Source: CAVQCJ01 sp963711005 (GTDB taxonomy: Bacteria; Actinomycetota; Actinomycetes; Prado026). From it: a DNA stretch of 64,000 nucleotides. Positions 34,201 to 41,902 of the stretch are shown here, piece by piece; the first letter of the stretch is position 1, and every line of letters starts with the position of its first letter. Location: contig CAVQCJ010000002.1 in assembly GCA_963711005.1 (NCBI GenBank), positions 930,001-994,000 on the forward strand, written 5' to 3'. A program made the position numbers and the translations under genes. The notes under the pieces were generated by a model, which was not told the DNA's origin, did not search any database, and was given only the letters and a program-made list of their open reading frames with translations.

Positions 34201-35074
34201 GCTCTGCGAGCAGGGCGTCCGTCCCCGAGAAGCGCACGAACGCGACAGCGATCTGCCGGTGCTCGGCGTCGCCAGCGGCCTGAAGCAAGTGCTCGCGGAT
34301 GGCGACCGGCAGCGTCGAGCCGAGGTCCAGGCCGGCGGACGATGGTCGTCCGACGACGACGAGGTCGTCCAGCTGTGGCTGCCTCGCGAGCAGCAGCCCG
34401 TCCCCCTTGGGAGCACCCACGAGCGAGCGCCGCAGCATTGCCGCGGTTGCTGGGCTGATCACGATCTCGCCGGCGGCGGCCAGCGCCTCGAGCTCGGCAC
34501 ACGTGCTTGCTGCCGGTCCGCTGACGAGCAGCTCACGGTGGACCGCCGGATCCCCGACCAGGAAGAAGTGGAACGTCCCGCTATGGATCCCCACCGACAT
34601 GCGAAGCGAGACCCGACCCGCGGTGGTGTTCAAGGTGCCGATTCGGCGCATCCGCGTGCGCATGCGGTATGCCGCGCGACACGCTCGCGCCGCGTGGTCC
34701 GGCCCGTCGAACAGCAGCAGGATGGCGTCCCCGCCCCACTTGACCAGGCCGGCGCCGTCCAGGTACGCCACCACGAGCAGCTGCGCGAAGGTGGCGTTCA
34801 GGAGGTCGCTGAGCTCCTCCGCGCCGACCTTGCCCTTGAGGGCCAGCCGCTCGGTCAGCATCGTGAAGCCGGAGATGTCTACGAATGCCAGCGACCCCTC
34901 CACCTGACGGACCGTCGCATCAGGGGTCTCCCGCAGCCAGTCGACGACCAGACGGGGGACATACGGCTCGAGGCCCGCGGCCCTGCCGCCCTGCAGCGCA
35001 GGGCGCCGCTCGAGCACCGGCCCGGGACGGAGCACGTCCTGGCCGCCGACCGAGCCGCCCCTGGAGTGGTCCAC
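31202..35074 (-). CDS. double class III cyclase / AAA ATPase / TPR regulator
   Basis: 1290 residues. The first cyclase domain lies at about 60-225 (GSLAFVDISGFTMLTERLAL; VKWGGDAILLLFDGPDHAAR). A second lies at about 270-440 (VAFVRFSGTDALLAEQGPGA; DRDGGKIMLTAGAPRSADHD; VKGDPVNLAARVM). An AAA/STAND ATPase follows (Walker A GEPGIGKSRLVAEL near 485; Walker B TTMIVLDDVHLMDEASSELL). The last 450 residues are TPR repeats (ARSLNHLGFAAAVEGDVEEA). Paired N-terminal cyclase domains in one chain may form an intramolecular active or pseudo-active dimer. GTG 35074 is the start. It is divergent from the aminotransferase gene. Confidence 0.88.
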   Translation of the reverse strand: MDHSRGGSVGGQDVLRPGPVLERRPALQGGRAAGLEPYVPRLVVDWLRETPDATVRQVEGSLAFVDISGFTMLTERLALKGKVGAEELSDLLNATFAQLLVVAYLDGAGLVKWGGDAILLLFDGPDHAARACRAAYRMRTRMRRIGTLNTTAGRVSLRMSVGIHSGTFHFFLVGDPAVHRELLVSGPAASTCAELEALAAAGEIVISPATAAMLRRSLVGAPKGDGLLLARQPQLDDLVVVGRPSSAGLDLGSTLPVAIREHLLQAAGDAEHRQIAVAFVRFSGTDALLAEQGPGALATALDEMVRNVQEASAYYGVTFFETDIDRDGGKIMLTAGAPRSADHDEERMLRAVRRIMDRVGVLPLRIGVNRGQVFSGDFGPPFRRTYSVKGDPVNLAARVMGHATPGQVLATTEVLDRSRTVFDVEPLAPFLVKGKAAPVSAASVGRVLGERSDGAALTRLVGRERELAALAQALDSARDGRGRMVELVGEPGIGKSRLVAELTASRADVAVVASACDEYESSTPYHPFRRLLRAVLGVASGADAHAVVECLSERARVTDPALLPWLPLVAAVLDVELEPTAETARLDERFRKDRLVDVTTRLMSVLLSGTTMIVLDDVHLMDEASSELLTRLAREVPDRPWVLLVTRRDQQTGFVPTASPDLLSLRLAPLDAAQSIDLAAGALGDSLLRPHEMAALAERAGGNPFFLRGLLLAANSGAPIEALPDSVEAFIDSQIDRLPPDERTVLRYASVLGVQFHEADLRAVLRGHALPTSRAALARMGTFLHATGHGRYRFEHALVRDAAYEGLPYRRRQELHGRVGEHLETTTPDPDDVSELLSLHFLHADRPDKAWYYSRVAGDRARDKFALVEAAQFYRRAVDVSRRLPSLDPRERAQVLEALGDAQTSVGTFDDALASLRAARRLVPQDRLAVADLLRKEALVDHRMDRVSQAVRAINRGLRLLDVDEPGADLVGRRSQLEVWYAWCRLKQGRSRDGVLWATRAEEDAVASGDTAALAEAYEVLFLAHLYMGRRPPRPYGTMALELFRSLGDTYRQARSLNHLGFAAAVEGDVEEAAALYAQAKETFTRAGDVIGAATADYNVGDLLIHQGRLAEAEQVLGRVLPIFQAVGSGEWAGAARRELGQAAVRGGRQEEGLELLLRARTELALLGLGAEVVETDAALVEVSLARQDWQLALDQADEAMPRAVALDVAVAVRALHRHRGRALLGLGRLDEAREALGRALELCTEEGQWDLGAVLVETAAVARAQGDPAAEQLEQRGREDLDRQGYVGD

Positions 35075-35369
35075 CCGACCATGATGCCCGTGCGACCCGC
35101 GAGCGGGTCAGGCTTCGCCCACGCGCCCGGTCGGCACGTGCCGCCCTGAGTGGCAGTCGAACTCACCAGGTGTCACGGCCTGGCCATCCGGCGCCAGCCT
35201 GGAACCGTCTACGGCTTGCCGTTGCCCTGGCGGGTGAGGAGGTCTGCTAGCTGCCCGTCCAGACGCGGGAGACTGGGACAGGTTCCTTTTCGTCTCCACA
35301 TGGCCCGTCGAGTCCACTCGTGCCAGGGTTGGCTGTCGATGGACCCGAGTCTCGGTGGAGGGGACGACC

Positions 35370-36788
35370 ATGACCGACCTGGCGATGCCGACCAGCTGGC
35401 CCGCCAACGACCCGGGCACGTACCGCCGGCTGCCCGACAAGTCGACCCCCCTGTCCCCTGGGCGCGCCGAGCAGCTGCTCGCGGAAGAGTGGGACCGGTT
35501 CACCTCGTCGACGGCTGCCTCCGGCGAGCACAACATGCAGGCCCGCCGGACGCTGCCGCTCGGCGTCACCTCGTCGTTCCAGCACTGGGACCCCTACCCC
35601 ATCTCGATCAAGGCTGCCAAGGGTGCCTGGCTCACCGACGTCGACGGCCAGCAGCTGCTCGACCTGTCCATGGGCTTCGGCGCGATGCTGGTGGGCCACC
35701 TGAATCCGGTCGTCGTCGACCATGTCGAACGTGCGCTGCACGAGACCGGCACTCTGTTCGTGACGCCGTCGCCGCAGGCAACCGACGTGGGCGAGCGCTT
35801 CTGCCGTCGCTTCGGGCTGGACATGATCCGGTTCACCAACTCAGGTACCGAGTCGCTGATGTACGCGATCCGTGCCGCCCGTGCGTACACACGCCGCAAG
35901 GCGATCGTGAAGATCGAGGGCGGGTACCACGGTGGCTACGACGCACTTCAGGTTTCGGTGAAGCCGGCCCTCAAGGACATCGGCCCCGCCGACGCTCCGG
36001 TCGGCGACGTGCCGTTCGACGTCGAGGCAGGCACGGTTCACGTTGTCGCCTACAACGACCTGCCGATGCTCCAGCGCACGTTGGCTCAGCACGGCTCCGA
36101 AGTCGCGGCCATGGTGGTCGAGCCGGTGATCGAGAACCTTGCGATCGTGGTGCCCGATGAGGGGTACCTCGCCGGTGTCCGCGCCCTGTGCGACCTGCAC
36201 GGCATCGTCCTGATCTTCGACGAGGTCAAGACCGGACTGACCGCCGGACCGGCGGGTGCGGCCCAGCGCCTGGGCGTGCGGCCCGACCTGATCACGCTTG
36301 CCAAGAGCATCGGCGGTGGGCTGCCCCTGGCGGCGTTCGGCGGCAGCCGCGAGGTGATGGACGTCGTGGTCGATGGCCGGATGGCCCATTTCGGCACGTA
36401 CAACGGAAACCCGCTGGTGATGGCCGCCGCCGGCGCCGTCGACGAGATCTGTACGCGGGAGGCCCTCGACGGCGCCGAGGCGATGAACCTGCGCACGTTG
36501 AACGCCATCCACGACGTCATCGCGGACTACGAGCTGCCTGCTCACACGGTCGGCCTCGGCGTGAAGGGATGCGTCACCTGGTCGACCGTCCCCGTCCGCA
36601 ACTACCGCGACTACAAGGCAACGGACTTCGTCGTCGCGGAACTGTCATGGCTGTGGGGCGTCAACCGTCAGATCCTCACGCCACCAGGCCTTGACGAGCA
36701 GTGGCTCGTATCCCTGGCCCACACGGACGACGACATGGGTCTCCTGGTCGAGGACTTCACCACGCTGGCCAAGGCGCTGCGCAGCTGA
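35370..36788 (+). CDS. class III aminotransferase (glutamate-1-semialdehyde aminomutase-like)
   Basis: 472 residues of a PLP fold type I enzyme. N-terminal part LSMGFGAMLVGHLNPVVVDH, then FTNSGTESLMYAIRAARAYT and KIEGGYHGGYDALQVSVKPA. The DEVKTG motif (LIFDEVKTGLTAGPAGAAQR) and the PLP lysine in LITLAKSIGGGLPLAAFGGS are both present. The chain resembles glutamate-1-semialdehyde 2,1-aminomutases but has no adjacent haem genes, so it is more likely a transaminase or aminomutase of a special amino acid. ATG 35370 has GGAGGGGACG upstream. It lies just outside the island's left att site. Confidence 0.85.
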   Translation: MTDLAMPTSWPANDPGTYRRLPDKSTPLSPGRAEQLLAEEWDRFTSSTAASGEHNMQARRTLPLGVTSSFQHWDPYPISIKAAKGAWLTDVDGQQLLDLSMGFGAMLVGHLNPVVVDHVERALHETGTLFVTPSPQATDVGERFCRRFGLDMIRFTNSGTESLMYAIRAARAYTRRKAIVKIEGGYHGGYDALQVSVKPALKDIGPADAPVGDVPFDVEAGTVHVVAYNDLPMLQRTLAQHGSEVAAMVVEPVIENLAIVVPDEGYLAGVRALCDLHGIVLIFDEVKTGLTAGPAGAAQRLGVRPDLITLAKSIGGGLPLAAFGGSREVMDVVVDGRMAHFGTYNGNPLVMAAAGAVDEICTREALDGAEAMNLRTLNAIHDVIADYELPAHTVGLGVKGCVTWSTVPVRNYRDYKATDFVVAELSWLWGVNRQILTPPGLDEQWLVSLAHTDDDMGLLVEDFTTLAKALRS

Positions 36789-36846
36789 GGGCAGCCTGGT
36801 CCCGCTGGGCACTGCGCGGAACCAAGAATGGATGCGGGTCCGAGTG

Positions 36847-36889
36847 GAGCCGCCTCAGGGAGTCGAACCCTGGACCTACGCATCACGAG
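36847..36889 (+). repeat. att site: 43-base copy of the tRNA-Thr 3' half (left end of island)
   Basis: GAGCCGCCTCAGGGAGTCGA, continuing through the T-arm, variable loop and anticodon stem to CATCACGAG, matches 60541-60583 with a single mismatch (C at 36884 against T at 60578) and in the same orientation. It covers the acceptor 3' strand to the anticodon loop, the usual crossover segment of tRNA-targeting tyrosine integrases. No 5' half is present, so it is not a gene. Confidence 0.88.
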
Positions 36890-36981
36890 GCCGGGGCAGG
36901 CGAGTCGCCCACCGTCGGGAGGGTCGGCTCGTGCTGCGATGGTGGCCCGTGACCCCGCCTGGCTCGGGGCGACGCGAACCG

Positions 36982-37005
36982 AACTGAGACCAGAACTGAG
37001 ACCAG
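36982..37005 (+). repeat. tandem 12-mer near the left att site
   Basis: AACTGAGACCAG is repeated twice head to tail at 36982-36993 and 36994-37005. The same 12-mer pair occurs at 60448-60472 inside the right end. The pattern fits integrase arm-type sites, which is inference. Confidence 0.6.
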
Positions 37006-37135
37006 AGCAAGAGCGTGGAGCGGGCGTGTGGACCTGCGCCGACGGCAGCGGGCACTCCAGCGGGAGAACCCAGTCGGACAGGAGTGCCGCACTGTCAGGC
37101 CTGTCGGTCCTCATCCCGCAAAGGCGGGGTCGGCG

Positions 37136-38320
37136 TCACGGCCACGCCAGCACCGAGCCGGTGTAGTTCTCGGCAAGGCCGGTGGCTGCCGCCCGGGACG
37201 AGGTCACGTACTGCAGCTGGGCCTCCTGGATACGACGCACGAAGTCGGCGTCCCCGTCGCCGGTTGGTGGCGCGTGCAGCATGCTCGTCATCCACCAGGA
37301 GAAGTAGGTCGACTGCCAGACCCGCCGCAGGGCGTCGTCGGAGTAGCGGTCGAGAAGGTCGTCCTTCCCCTCGACAGCCCGGACGAGAGCCAGCCCGAGC
37401 CGCTTGACGTCGGCGATGGCGAGGTTGAGACCCTTGGCACCCGTGGGAGGCACGATGTGCGCCGCGTCACCAGCCAGGAACAGGCGGCCCCAGCGCATCG
37501 GCGAGCTGACGAAGCTCCGCATGGGCGTGATCGACTTCTCCAACGTCGGCCCGCGCTTGAGCGACCAGCCGTCCAAGGCCAGACGTGCGTTCAACGCAGA
37601 CCAGATTCGGTCGTCGGACCAGTTCGCGATGTCCTCGTCGGGATCGACCTGGAGGTAGAGGCGGCTGACCGAGTGGGAGCGCATGCTGTGCATGGCGAAG
37701 CCGTCGGGGTGCCAGGCGTAGATGAGCTCGTCCGTCGACGGGGCGACCTGCGCCAGCAGGCCAAGCCAGGCGTACGGGTAGGTGCGCTGATGCACAGTGC
37801 TGGCCGCCTCGGGAATCGTCTGCCTGCTCACCCCATGGAAGCCGTCGCAGCCCGCGACGTAGTCGGCGTCGATGACCTGCGGGTTGCCGTCGGAGTCGAC
37901 GAACCTCACCGTGGGGTGCTCGCTGTCGGCCCCGACGATGGTCGTGTCCGACACCTCCCAGAAGAACTGCTGGTCGGCTGCGACGCGGGCCTTGACCAGG
38001 TCCTTGGTGATCTCGGTCTGGCCGTACACCCACACCGAGCACCCGCACAGGTCCTGGAAGTCGAGCCGCCTCCGCTCCCCTGGCCACTGGAGGTTCACCC
38101 CGTCGTGTCGCAGACCCTGCTCGTGCAGCCGGTCACCGACGCCGTACTCGGTGAGGACGTCGACGGCGCCAGGCTCGATGACGCCGGCCCGGATGCGGGC
38201 TTCGACGTACTCACGGGAGCGGTTCTCCACGACGACCGACTCCACGCCGTGCTTGGCGAGGATCTGGGACAGCAGGAGGCCGGAGGGGCCGGACCCGACG
38301 ACGGCCACCTGGGTACGCAT
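37136..38320 (-). CDS. pobA: 4-hydroxybenzoate 3-monooxygenase
   Basis: 394 residues, the usual PobA length. FAD Rossmann motif VAVVGSGPSGLLLSQILAKH at the N-terminus, the substrate-side sequence GLRHDGVNLQWPGERRRLDF, and the second FAD motif GRLFLAGDAAHIVPPTGAKG with LNLA near 285. It hydroxylates 4-hydroxybenzoate to protocatechuate with NAD(P)H and oxygen, feeding the 4,5-cleavage operon on the other side of the adjacent IclR gene. The C-terminal end lies about 250 bases from the left att site. A second partial pobA tail occurs at 56989. Confidence 0.93.
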   Translation of the reverse strand: MRTQVAVVGSGPSGLLLSQILAKHGVESVVVENRSREYVEARIRAGVIEPGAVDVLTEYGVGDRLHEQGLRHDGVNLQWPGERRRLDFQDLCGCSVWVYGQTEITKDLVKARVAADQQFFWEVSDTTIVGADSEHPTVRFVDSDGNPQVIDADYVAGCDGFHGVSRQTIPEAASTVHQRTYPYAWLGLLAQVAPSTDELIYAWHPDGFAMHSMRSHSVSRLYLQVDPDEDIANWSDDRIWSALNARLALDGWSLKRGPTLEKSITPMRSFVSSPMRWGRLFLAGDAAHIVPPTGAKGLNLAIADVKRLGLALVRAVEGKDDLLDRYSDDALRRVWQSTYFSWWMTSMLHAPPTGDGDADFVRRIQEAQLQYVTSSRAAATGLAENYTGSVLAWP

Positions 38321-38384
38321 GCCGGGAATGCTGGTGGGTGGCGACCCGTACCACCAGTCCCCGATTCCGCTCAGCGGAAGCGGC

Positions 38385-39128
38385 TCAGGCAGCCATGCGT
38401 CGCGTGATCGTCGCGGCGGCCACCCGCAGGGCCGGCACGAACTTGGCGAGGTCCCTGCGGACCGTGCTCGTCACGAGGGCGAGCGCCGCCACGACCTGGC
38501 CGTCGCCGTCCAGCACGGGCACGGCGAGAGAGCAGGTGCCGTAGCCCATCTCCTCGATCGTGCGCGCGTAGCCGTTCCGGCGCACCGCGGCTATCTCGCG
38601 CAGCATCCGGCCGCGCTCGGTGATGGTGTAGCGGGTGATCGGCTGCAGGGTCTCCAGGCATGCCTCCAACACCTCGCGTGGCGCCCACGCGAGCAGCACC
38701 TTGCCGACGCCGGTCGCGTGCAGCGGCAGTGGCACACCGGGCCTGCTCAGGACGGGGACCGAGCTCTTGCCGTGGATCCGCTCGACGTACAGCGCCTTGG
38801 TCTCCTCTCGGACCGCGAGCTGCACGTTCCCGTGAGTAGCCTCGTACAGGTCCTGCATCGCAGGAAGCGAGGCCTCGCGCAGCTCGCGTGCCACGGGGGC
38901 GAGGGTGCCGACCCTCCACAGCCGGCGGCCGACGACGTAGCGACCCTCGGCGTCGCGTTCGACGGCGTCCCAGGCCTGCAGCTCGGCGAGCAGCCGGTGC
39001 GCGGTCGACACCGGGAGGTCGGCGGCCCGGGCCAGCTCGGTGAGGGTGAGGCGAGGCCGGTGCTCGTCGAATGCGCCGAGGAGGCCGAGTACGCGCGACG
39101 TCACCGACGGGCGGGTCGTCGGTGCCAC
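38385..39128 (-). CDS. IclR family transcriptional regulator
   Basis: A 247-residue IclR protein: winged helix VLGLLGAFDEHRPRLTLTEL and ADLPVSTAHRLLAELQAWDA, effector domain ALYVERIHGKSSVPVLSRPG and LPLHATGVGKVLLAWAPREV, with the C-terminal PVLDGDGQVVAALALVTST. I use GTG 39128. It lies between pobA and the divergent lig operon and is the obvious candidate regulator of both, probably through the palindrome at 39148-39162. PcaR/PobR-type IclR regulators usually activate in response to protocatechuate or 4-hydroxybenzoate. Confidence 0.9.
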   Translation of the reverse strand: MAPTTRPSVTSRVLGLLGAFDEHRPRLTLTELARAADLPVSTAHRLLAELQAWDAVERDAEGRYVVGRRLWRVGTLAPVARELREASLPAMQDLYEATHGNVQLAVREETKALYVERIHGKSSVPVLSRPGVPLPLHATGVGKVLLAWAPREVLEACLETLQPITRYTITERGRMLREIAAVRRNGYARTIEEMGYGTCSLAVPVLDGDGQVVAALALVTSTVRRDLAKFVPALRVAAATITRRMAA

Positions 39129-39147
39129 GGCGTCTCCAGGTCCCGAG

Positions 39148-39162
39148 TTCCGTCTGACGGAA
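39148..39162. promoter_or_regulatory. IclR-type palindromic operator
   Basis: TTCCGTCTGACGGAA is a perfect inverted repeat (TTCCGT/ACGGAA with a 3-base spacer) between the iclR gene and the first lig gene. It resembles known IclR boxes. Confidence 0.65.
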
Positions 39163-39231
39163 ACGAACGGTATCCCCCGAGCACGCCGCCTGGGAAGGTG
39201 ATCCCGAGGTCGACAGCAGAGGAGTGCCCGG

Positions 39232-39921
39232 GTGCCCGTCGTCGTCCGCAACACGCCGCGAACCGACCTCGAGCTGGTCGATGCCCTCGGCGAGGCGGGC
39301 ACCGCGACCGTTCACGAGGCCCAGGGCCGCACTGGACTGCTCGACAACCGGCTGCGCCCGATCTACCGCCCGGCGCGGGTCGCCGGGAACGCGCTCACGT
39401 GCACGGTCGCTCCCGGCGACAACTGGACGATCCACGTGGCTGTGGAGCAGGCGCAGCCCGGAGACATCCTGGTGGTGGCGCCGACGAGCCCCTGCGACGA
39501 CGGGTACCTCGGCGACCTGCTGGCCGAGAGCCTGCGGGCGCACGGCGTGCGCGGTCTCGTCATCGATGCCGGCGTCCGCGACGTGCAGACGCTCACCGAG
39601 ATGCGGTTCCCGGTCTGGGCGAAGGCGATCTCCGCCCAGGGCACCGTGAAGGAGACACCGGGCGACTGCCAGGTGCCGGTCGTGGTCGCGGGAGTCCGCG
39701 TGCGACCGGGCGACGTGATCGTGGCCGACGACGACGGCGTCGTCTGCGTGCCGCGGGAGGACGCGGCCGCAGTCCTGGAGAAGGCCCGTAGCCGTGAGGC
39801 GAACGAGCTCGCCAAGCGTGCGCGGCTGGCAGCCGGCGAGCTCGGCCTCGACATCTACTCCATGCGCGAGCGGCTCGCGGAGAAGGGCCTCCGGTACGTC
39901 GACTGGGCTGGGCCAGAGTGA
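39232..39921 (+). CDS. ligK: 4-carboxy-4-hydroxy-2-oxoadipate aldolase
   Basis: A 229-residue HMG/CHA aldolase family protein (RraA-like fold): TATVHEAQGRTGLLDNRLRP, VAVEQAQPGDILVVAPTSPC, GLVIDAGVRDVQTLTEMRFP with the metal-binding D, and VRPGDVIVADDDGVVCVPRE. It cleaves 4-carboxy-4-hydroxy-2-oxoadipate to pyruvate and oxaloacetate, the last step of the 4,5-cleavage pathway. GTG 39232 has GAGGAG upstream. It is first in the operon, and the next GTG overlaps its stop by four bases. Confidence 0.9.
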   Translation: MPVVVRNTPRTDLELVDALGEAGTATVHEAQGRTGLLDNRLRPIYRPARVAGNALTCTVAPGDNWTIHVAVEQAQPGDILVVAPTSPCDDGYLGDLLAESLRAHGVRGLVIDAGVRDVQTLTEMRFPVWAKAISAQGTVKETPGDCQVPVVVAGVRVRPGDVIVADDDGVVCVPREDAAAVLEKARSREANELAKRARLAAGELGLDIYSMRERLAEKGLRYVDWAGPE

Positions 39922-41012
39922 TCCAGACACCCGTGCCGTGCGACGTGATGCGCGGCGGCACCTCGAAGGGTCTGGTCTTCCTTCGGGCCGACCTTCCAGA
40001 CGACAGTGCCGTGCGCGACGCCGTCCTGCTCGCCGCGATGGGCTCGCCCGACGAGCGCGAGATCGACGGGCTGGGGGGCGCGCACCCGCTCACATCCAAG
40101 GTCGCGGTCGTCTCTCCGTCCTCGCGCGACGGGTCCGACGTCGACTACCTCTTCCTTCAGGTGTGGCCGGACCGTCCCGAGGTGTCGGACTCCCAGAACT
40201 GCGGCAACATGCTCGCGGCCGTGGGTCCGTTCGCGATCGAGCACGGCCTGGTCACCGCGCTGGACGGCCTCACGCCGGTGCGCATATGGATGGAGAACAC
40301 CGGCACCCTCGCGACGGCGTATGTCCAGACGCCGGGTGGCCAGGTGCGCTACGACGGCGACGCCCGGATCGATGGCGTCCCGGGGTCGCACGCGCCGATC
40401 CCCCTCGAGTTCGCCGACACCGCCGGGTCCTCCTGCGGAGCGCTGCTCCCGACCGGCAACGTGGTCGACGAGATCGCCGGACTGCGCGTCACGTGCATCG
40501 ACAACGGCATGCCGGTGGTGTGCCTCGCTGCGTCCGACCTGGGGCTGACCGGCCGCGAGACACCTGCGGAGATCGAGTCGATGGCCGACGTGCGGGCGCG
40601 CATCGAGGAGTTACGGCTTGCCGCGGGCCCGCTGATGAACCTCGGTGACGTCGAGCACAAGACCGTGCCCAAGATGAGCCTGCTCTCGCGCTCGGCCGCG
40701 GGCGGGAACGTGTCCACGCGCACCCTCATCCCGCACCGGGTCCACGAGGCGATCGGCGTGCTCGGCGCGGTGTCGGTGGCGACGGCCTGCCTCCTGCCGG
40801 GGTCGGTGGCCGAAGGCGTCGCGGCGCTGCCGGGCGGCGACGGCCCGGTCGACGTCGTCGTCGAGCACCCCACCGGCTTCTTCACCGTGAGCCTCGACGT
40901 CGACCGCTCCGACGGCGCGCCCGAGGTGCGCCGTGCTGCGCTGCTTCGAACCGCCCGCCTGCTCATGCGCGGGCATGTCATGGTTCCTGCCACGACGTGG
41001 GTCGGCCGATGA
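39918..41012 (+). CDS. 4-oxalomesaconate tautomerase (PrpF family)
   Basis: A 364-residue PrpF-family isomerase: CDVMRGGTSKGLVFLRADLP at the N-terminus, IDGLGGAHPLTSKVAVVSPS, SDSQNCGNMLAAVGPFAIEH, and ARIEELRLAAGPLMNLGDVE then KTVPKMSLLSRS. GalD and LigU enzymes of this family isomerise 4-oxalomesaconate between its tautomers before hydration. The gene context between LigK and LigJ supports that role. It overlaps the upstream gene by four bases and the downstream gene at an ATGA. Confidence 0.88.
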   Translation: MIQTPVPCDVMRGGTSKGLVFLRADLPDDSAVRDAVLLAAMGSPDEREIDGLGGAHPLTSKVAVVSPSSRDGSDVDYLFLQVWPDRPEVSDSQNCGNMLAAVGPFAIEHGLVTALDGLTPVRIWMENTGTLATAYVQTPGGQVRYDGDARIDGVPGSHAPIPLEFADTAGSSCGALLPTGNVVDEIAGLRVTCIDNGMPVVCLAASDLGLTGRETPAEIESMADVRARIEELRLAAGPLMNLGDVEHKTVPKMSLLSRSAAGGNVSTRTLIPHRVHEAIGVLGAVSVATACLLPGSVAEGVAALPGGDGPVDVVVEHPTGFFTVSLDVDRSDGAPEVRRAALLRTARLLMRGHVMVPATTWVGR

Positions 41013-41902
41013 CCCGCGTGGCGCTGCTCGGGCTCGGCGAGGTCGGCCGCACGTTCGCGGAGGACCTGCGCTCGATCGGGATCGACGACATCACGACCTG
41101 GGACACGGCGTTCGCCGATGGCACGAGCGCGGCCAGCCGCAACGCGCAGGCGCTCTCCCTCGCCCCGGCCCAGTCAGCCCCAGCGGCCGTCGCGGGTGCC
41201 GACCTCGTGGTCAGCGCGGTCACCGCGGCCCAGTGCGTGGCCGCTGCCGGCTCGGTCCTGCCCGGGTTGTCGCGCGATGCCTGGTTCTTCGATCTGAACA
41301 CCTCCTCACCGGGCCACAAGCAGGCTGCCGCCACCGCGGTCGGCGCGGCGGGCGGGCGCTACGTCGAGGCCGCGCTGATGGCACCGATCGGACCGAGGCG
41401 TCTGGCCTCCCCGTTCCTGCTCGGTGGTCCGCACGCGCAGGCCTTCTCCGTCGTGGCCCCGTCGTCGTACGCGATCAGCGACGTGATCGTGGTCTCCGAC
41501 GAGGTGGGGCGGGCCGCGGCGACGAAGCTGTGCCGCTCGGTCGTGGTGAAGGGCCTGGAGTCGCTGCTCACCGAGTCGCTGCTGGCCGCACGCCGCTTCG
41601 GCGTGGAGCGTGACGTGCTCGACTCGCTGCCCAACATCCTCCCGACCGCCGACTGGGAGGCCGTCGCGGGGTACTTCATCTCGCGATCGCTCCAGCACGG
41701 CCGGCGCCGCTCGGAGGAGATGGAGGAGGCTGCCGCCACCGTCCAGGAAGCCGGCATCGAGCCGTACATGTCCCGCGCCACGGTCCAGCGGCAGCGCTGG
41801 GCGGCCCGGTTCCCGCAGGCCGCCGGCGCCGGCTCCACCATCGGCATGCTCGACGCGGTGCTGGACGCCATGGCCGACGCCACCGAGGAGAAGTCCGCGT
41901 GA
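41009..41902 (+). CDS. NAD(P)-binding dehydrogenase, 6-phosphogluconate dehydrogenase-like (DUF1932)
   Basis: A 297-residue protein. Rossmann motif MTRVALLGLGEVGRTFAEDL, a beta-hydroxyacid-dehydrogenase-like core (WFFDLNTSSPGHKQAAATAV; EAALMAPIGPRRLASPFLLG), and the all-helical DUF1932 C-terminus (VKGLESLLTESLLAARRFGV; MEEAAATVQEAGIEPYMSRA). The usual catalytic lysine is not obvious; KGLE near residue 175 is the candidate. The role in the pathway is unknown. It is inside the lig operon, with its start overlapping the tautomerase stop and its stop overlapping the LigJ start. Confidence 0.75.
   Translation: MTRVALLGLGEVGRTFAEDLRSIGIDDITTWDTAFADGTSAASRNAQALSLAPAQSAPAAVAGADLVVSAVTAAQCVAAAGSVLPGLSRDAWFFDLNTSSPGHKQAAATAVGAAGGRYVEAALMAPIGPRRLASPFLLGGPHAQAFSVVAPSSYAISDVIVVSDEVGRAAATKLCRSVVVKGLESLLTESLLAARRFGVERDVLDSLPNILPTADWEAVAGYFISRSLQHGRRRSEEMEEAAATVQEAGIEPYMSRATVQRQRWAARFPQAAGAGSTIGMLDAVLDAMADATEEKSA

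Larger units (their letters stand above)
36789..37135. other. left end of the tRNA-Thr island
   Basis: 347 bases without a gene. It holds the 43-base tRNA-Thr 3' copy and the tandem 12-mer, each listed separately. Confidence 0.7.

Noticed and set aside
36847..36889. Second tRNA-Thr gene
   Set aside because: Only the 3' half is present; there is no 5' acceptor strand or D-arm.
37028..38407. Long plus-strand frame opposite pobA
   Set aside because: It is antisense to a gene with full FAD motifs and has no family pattern.
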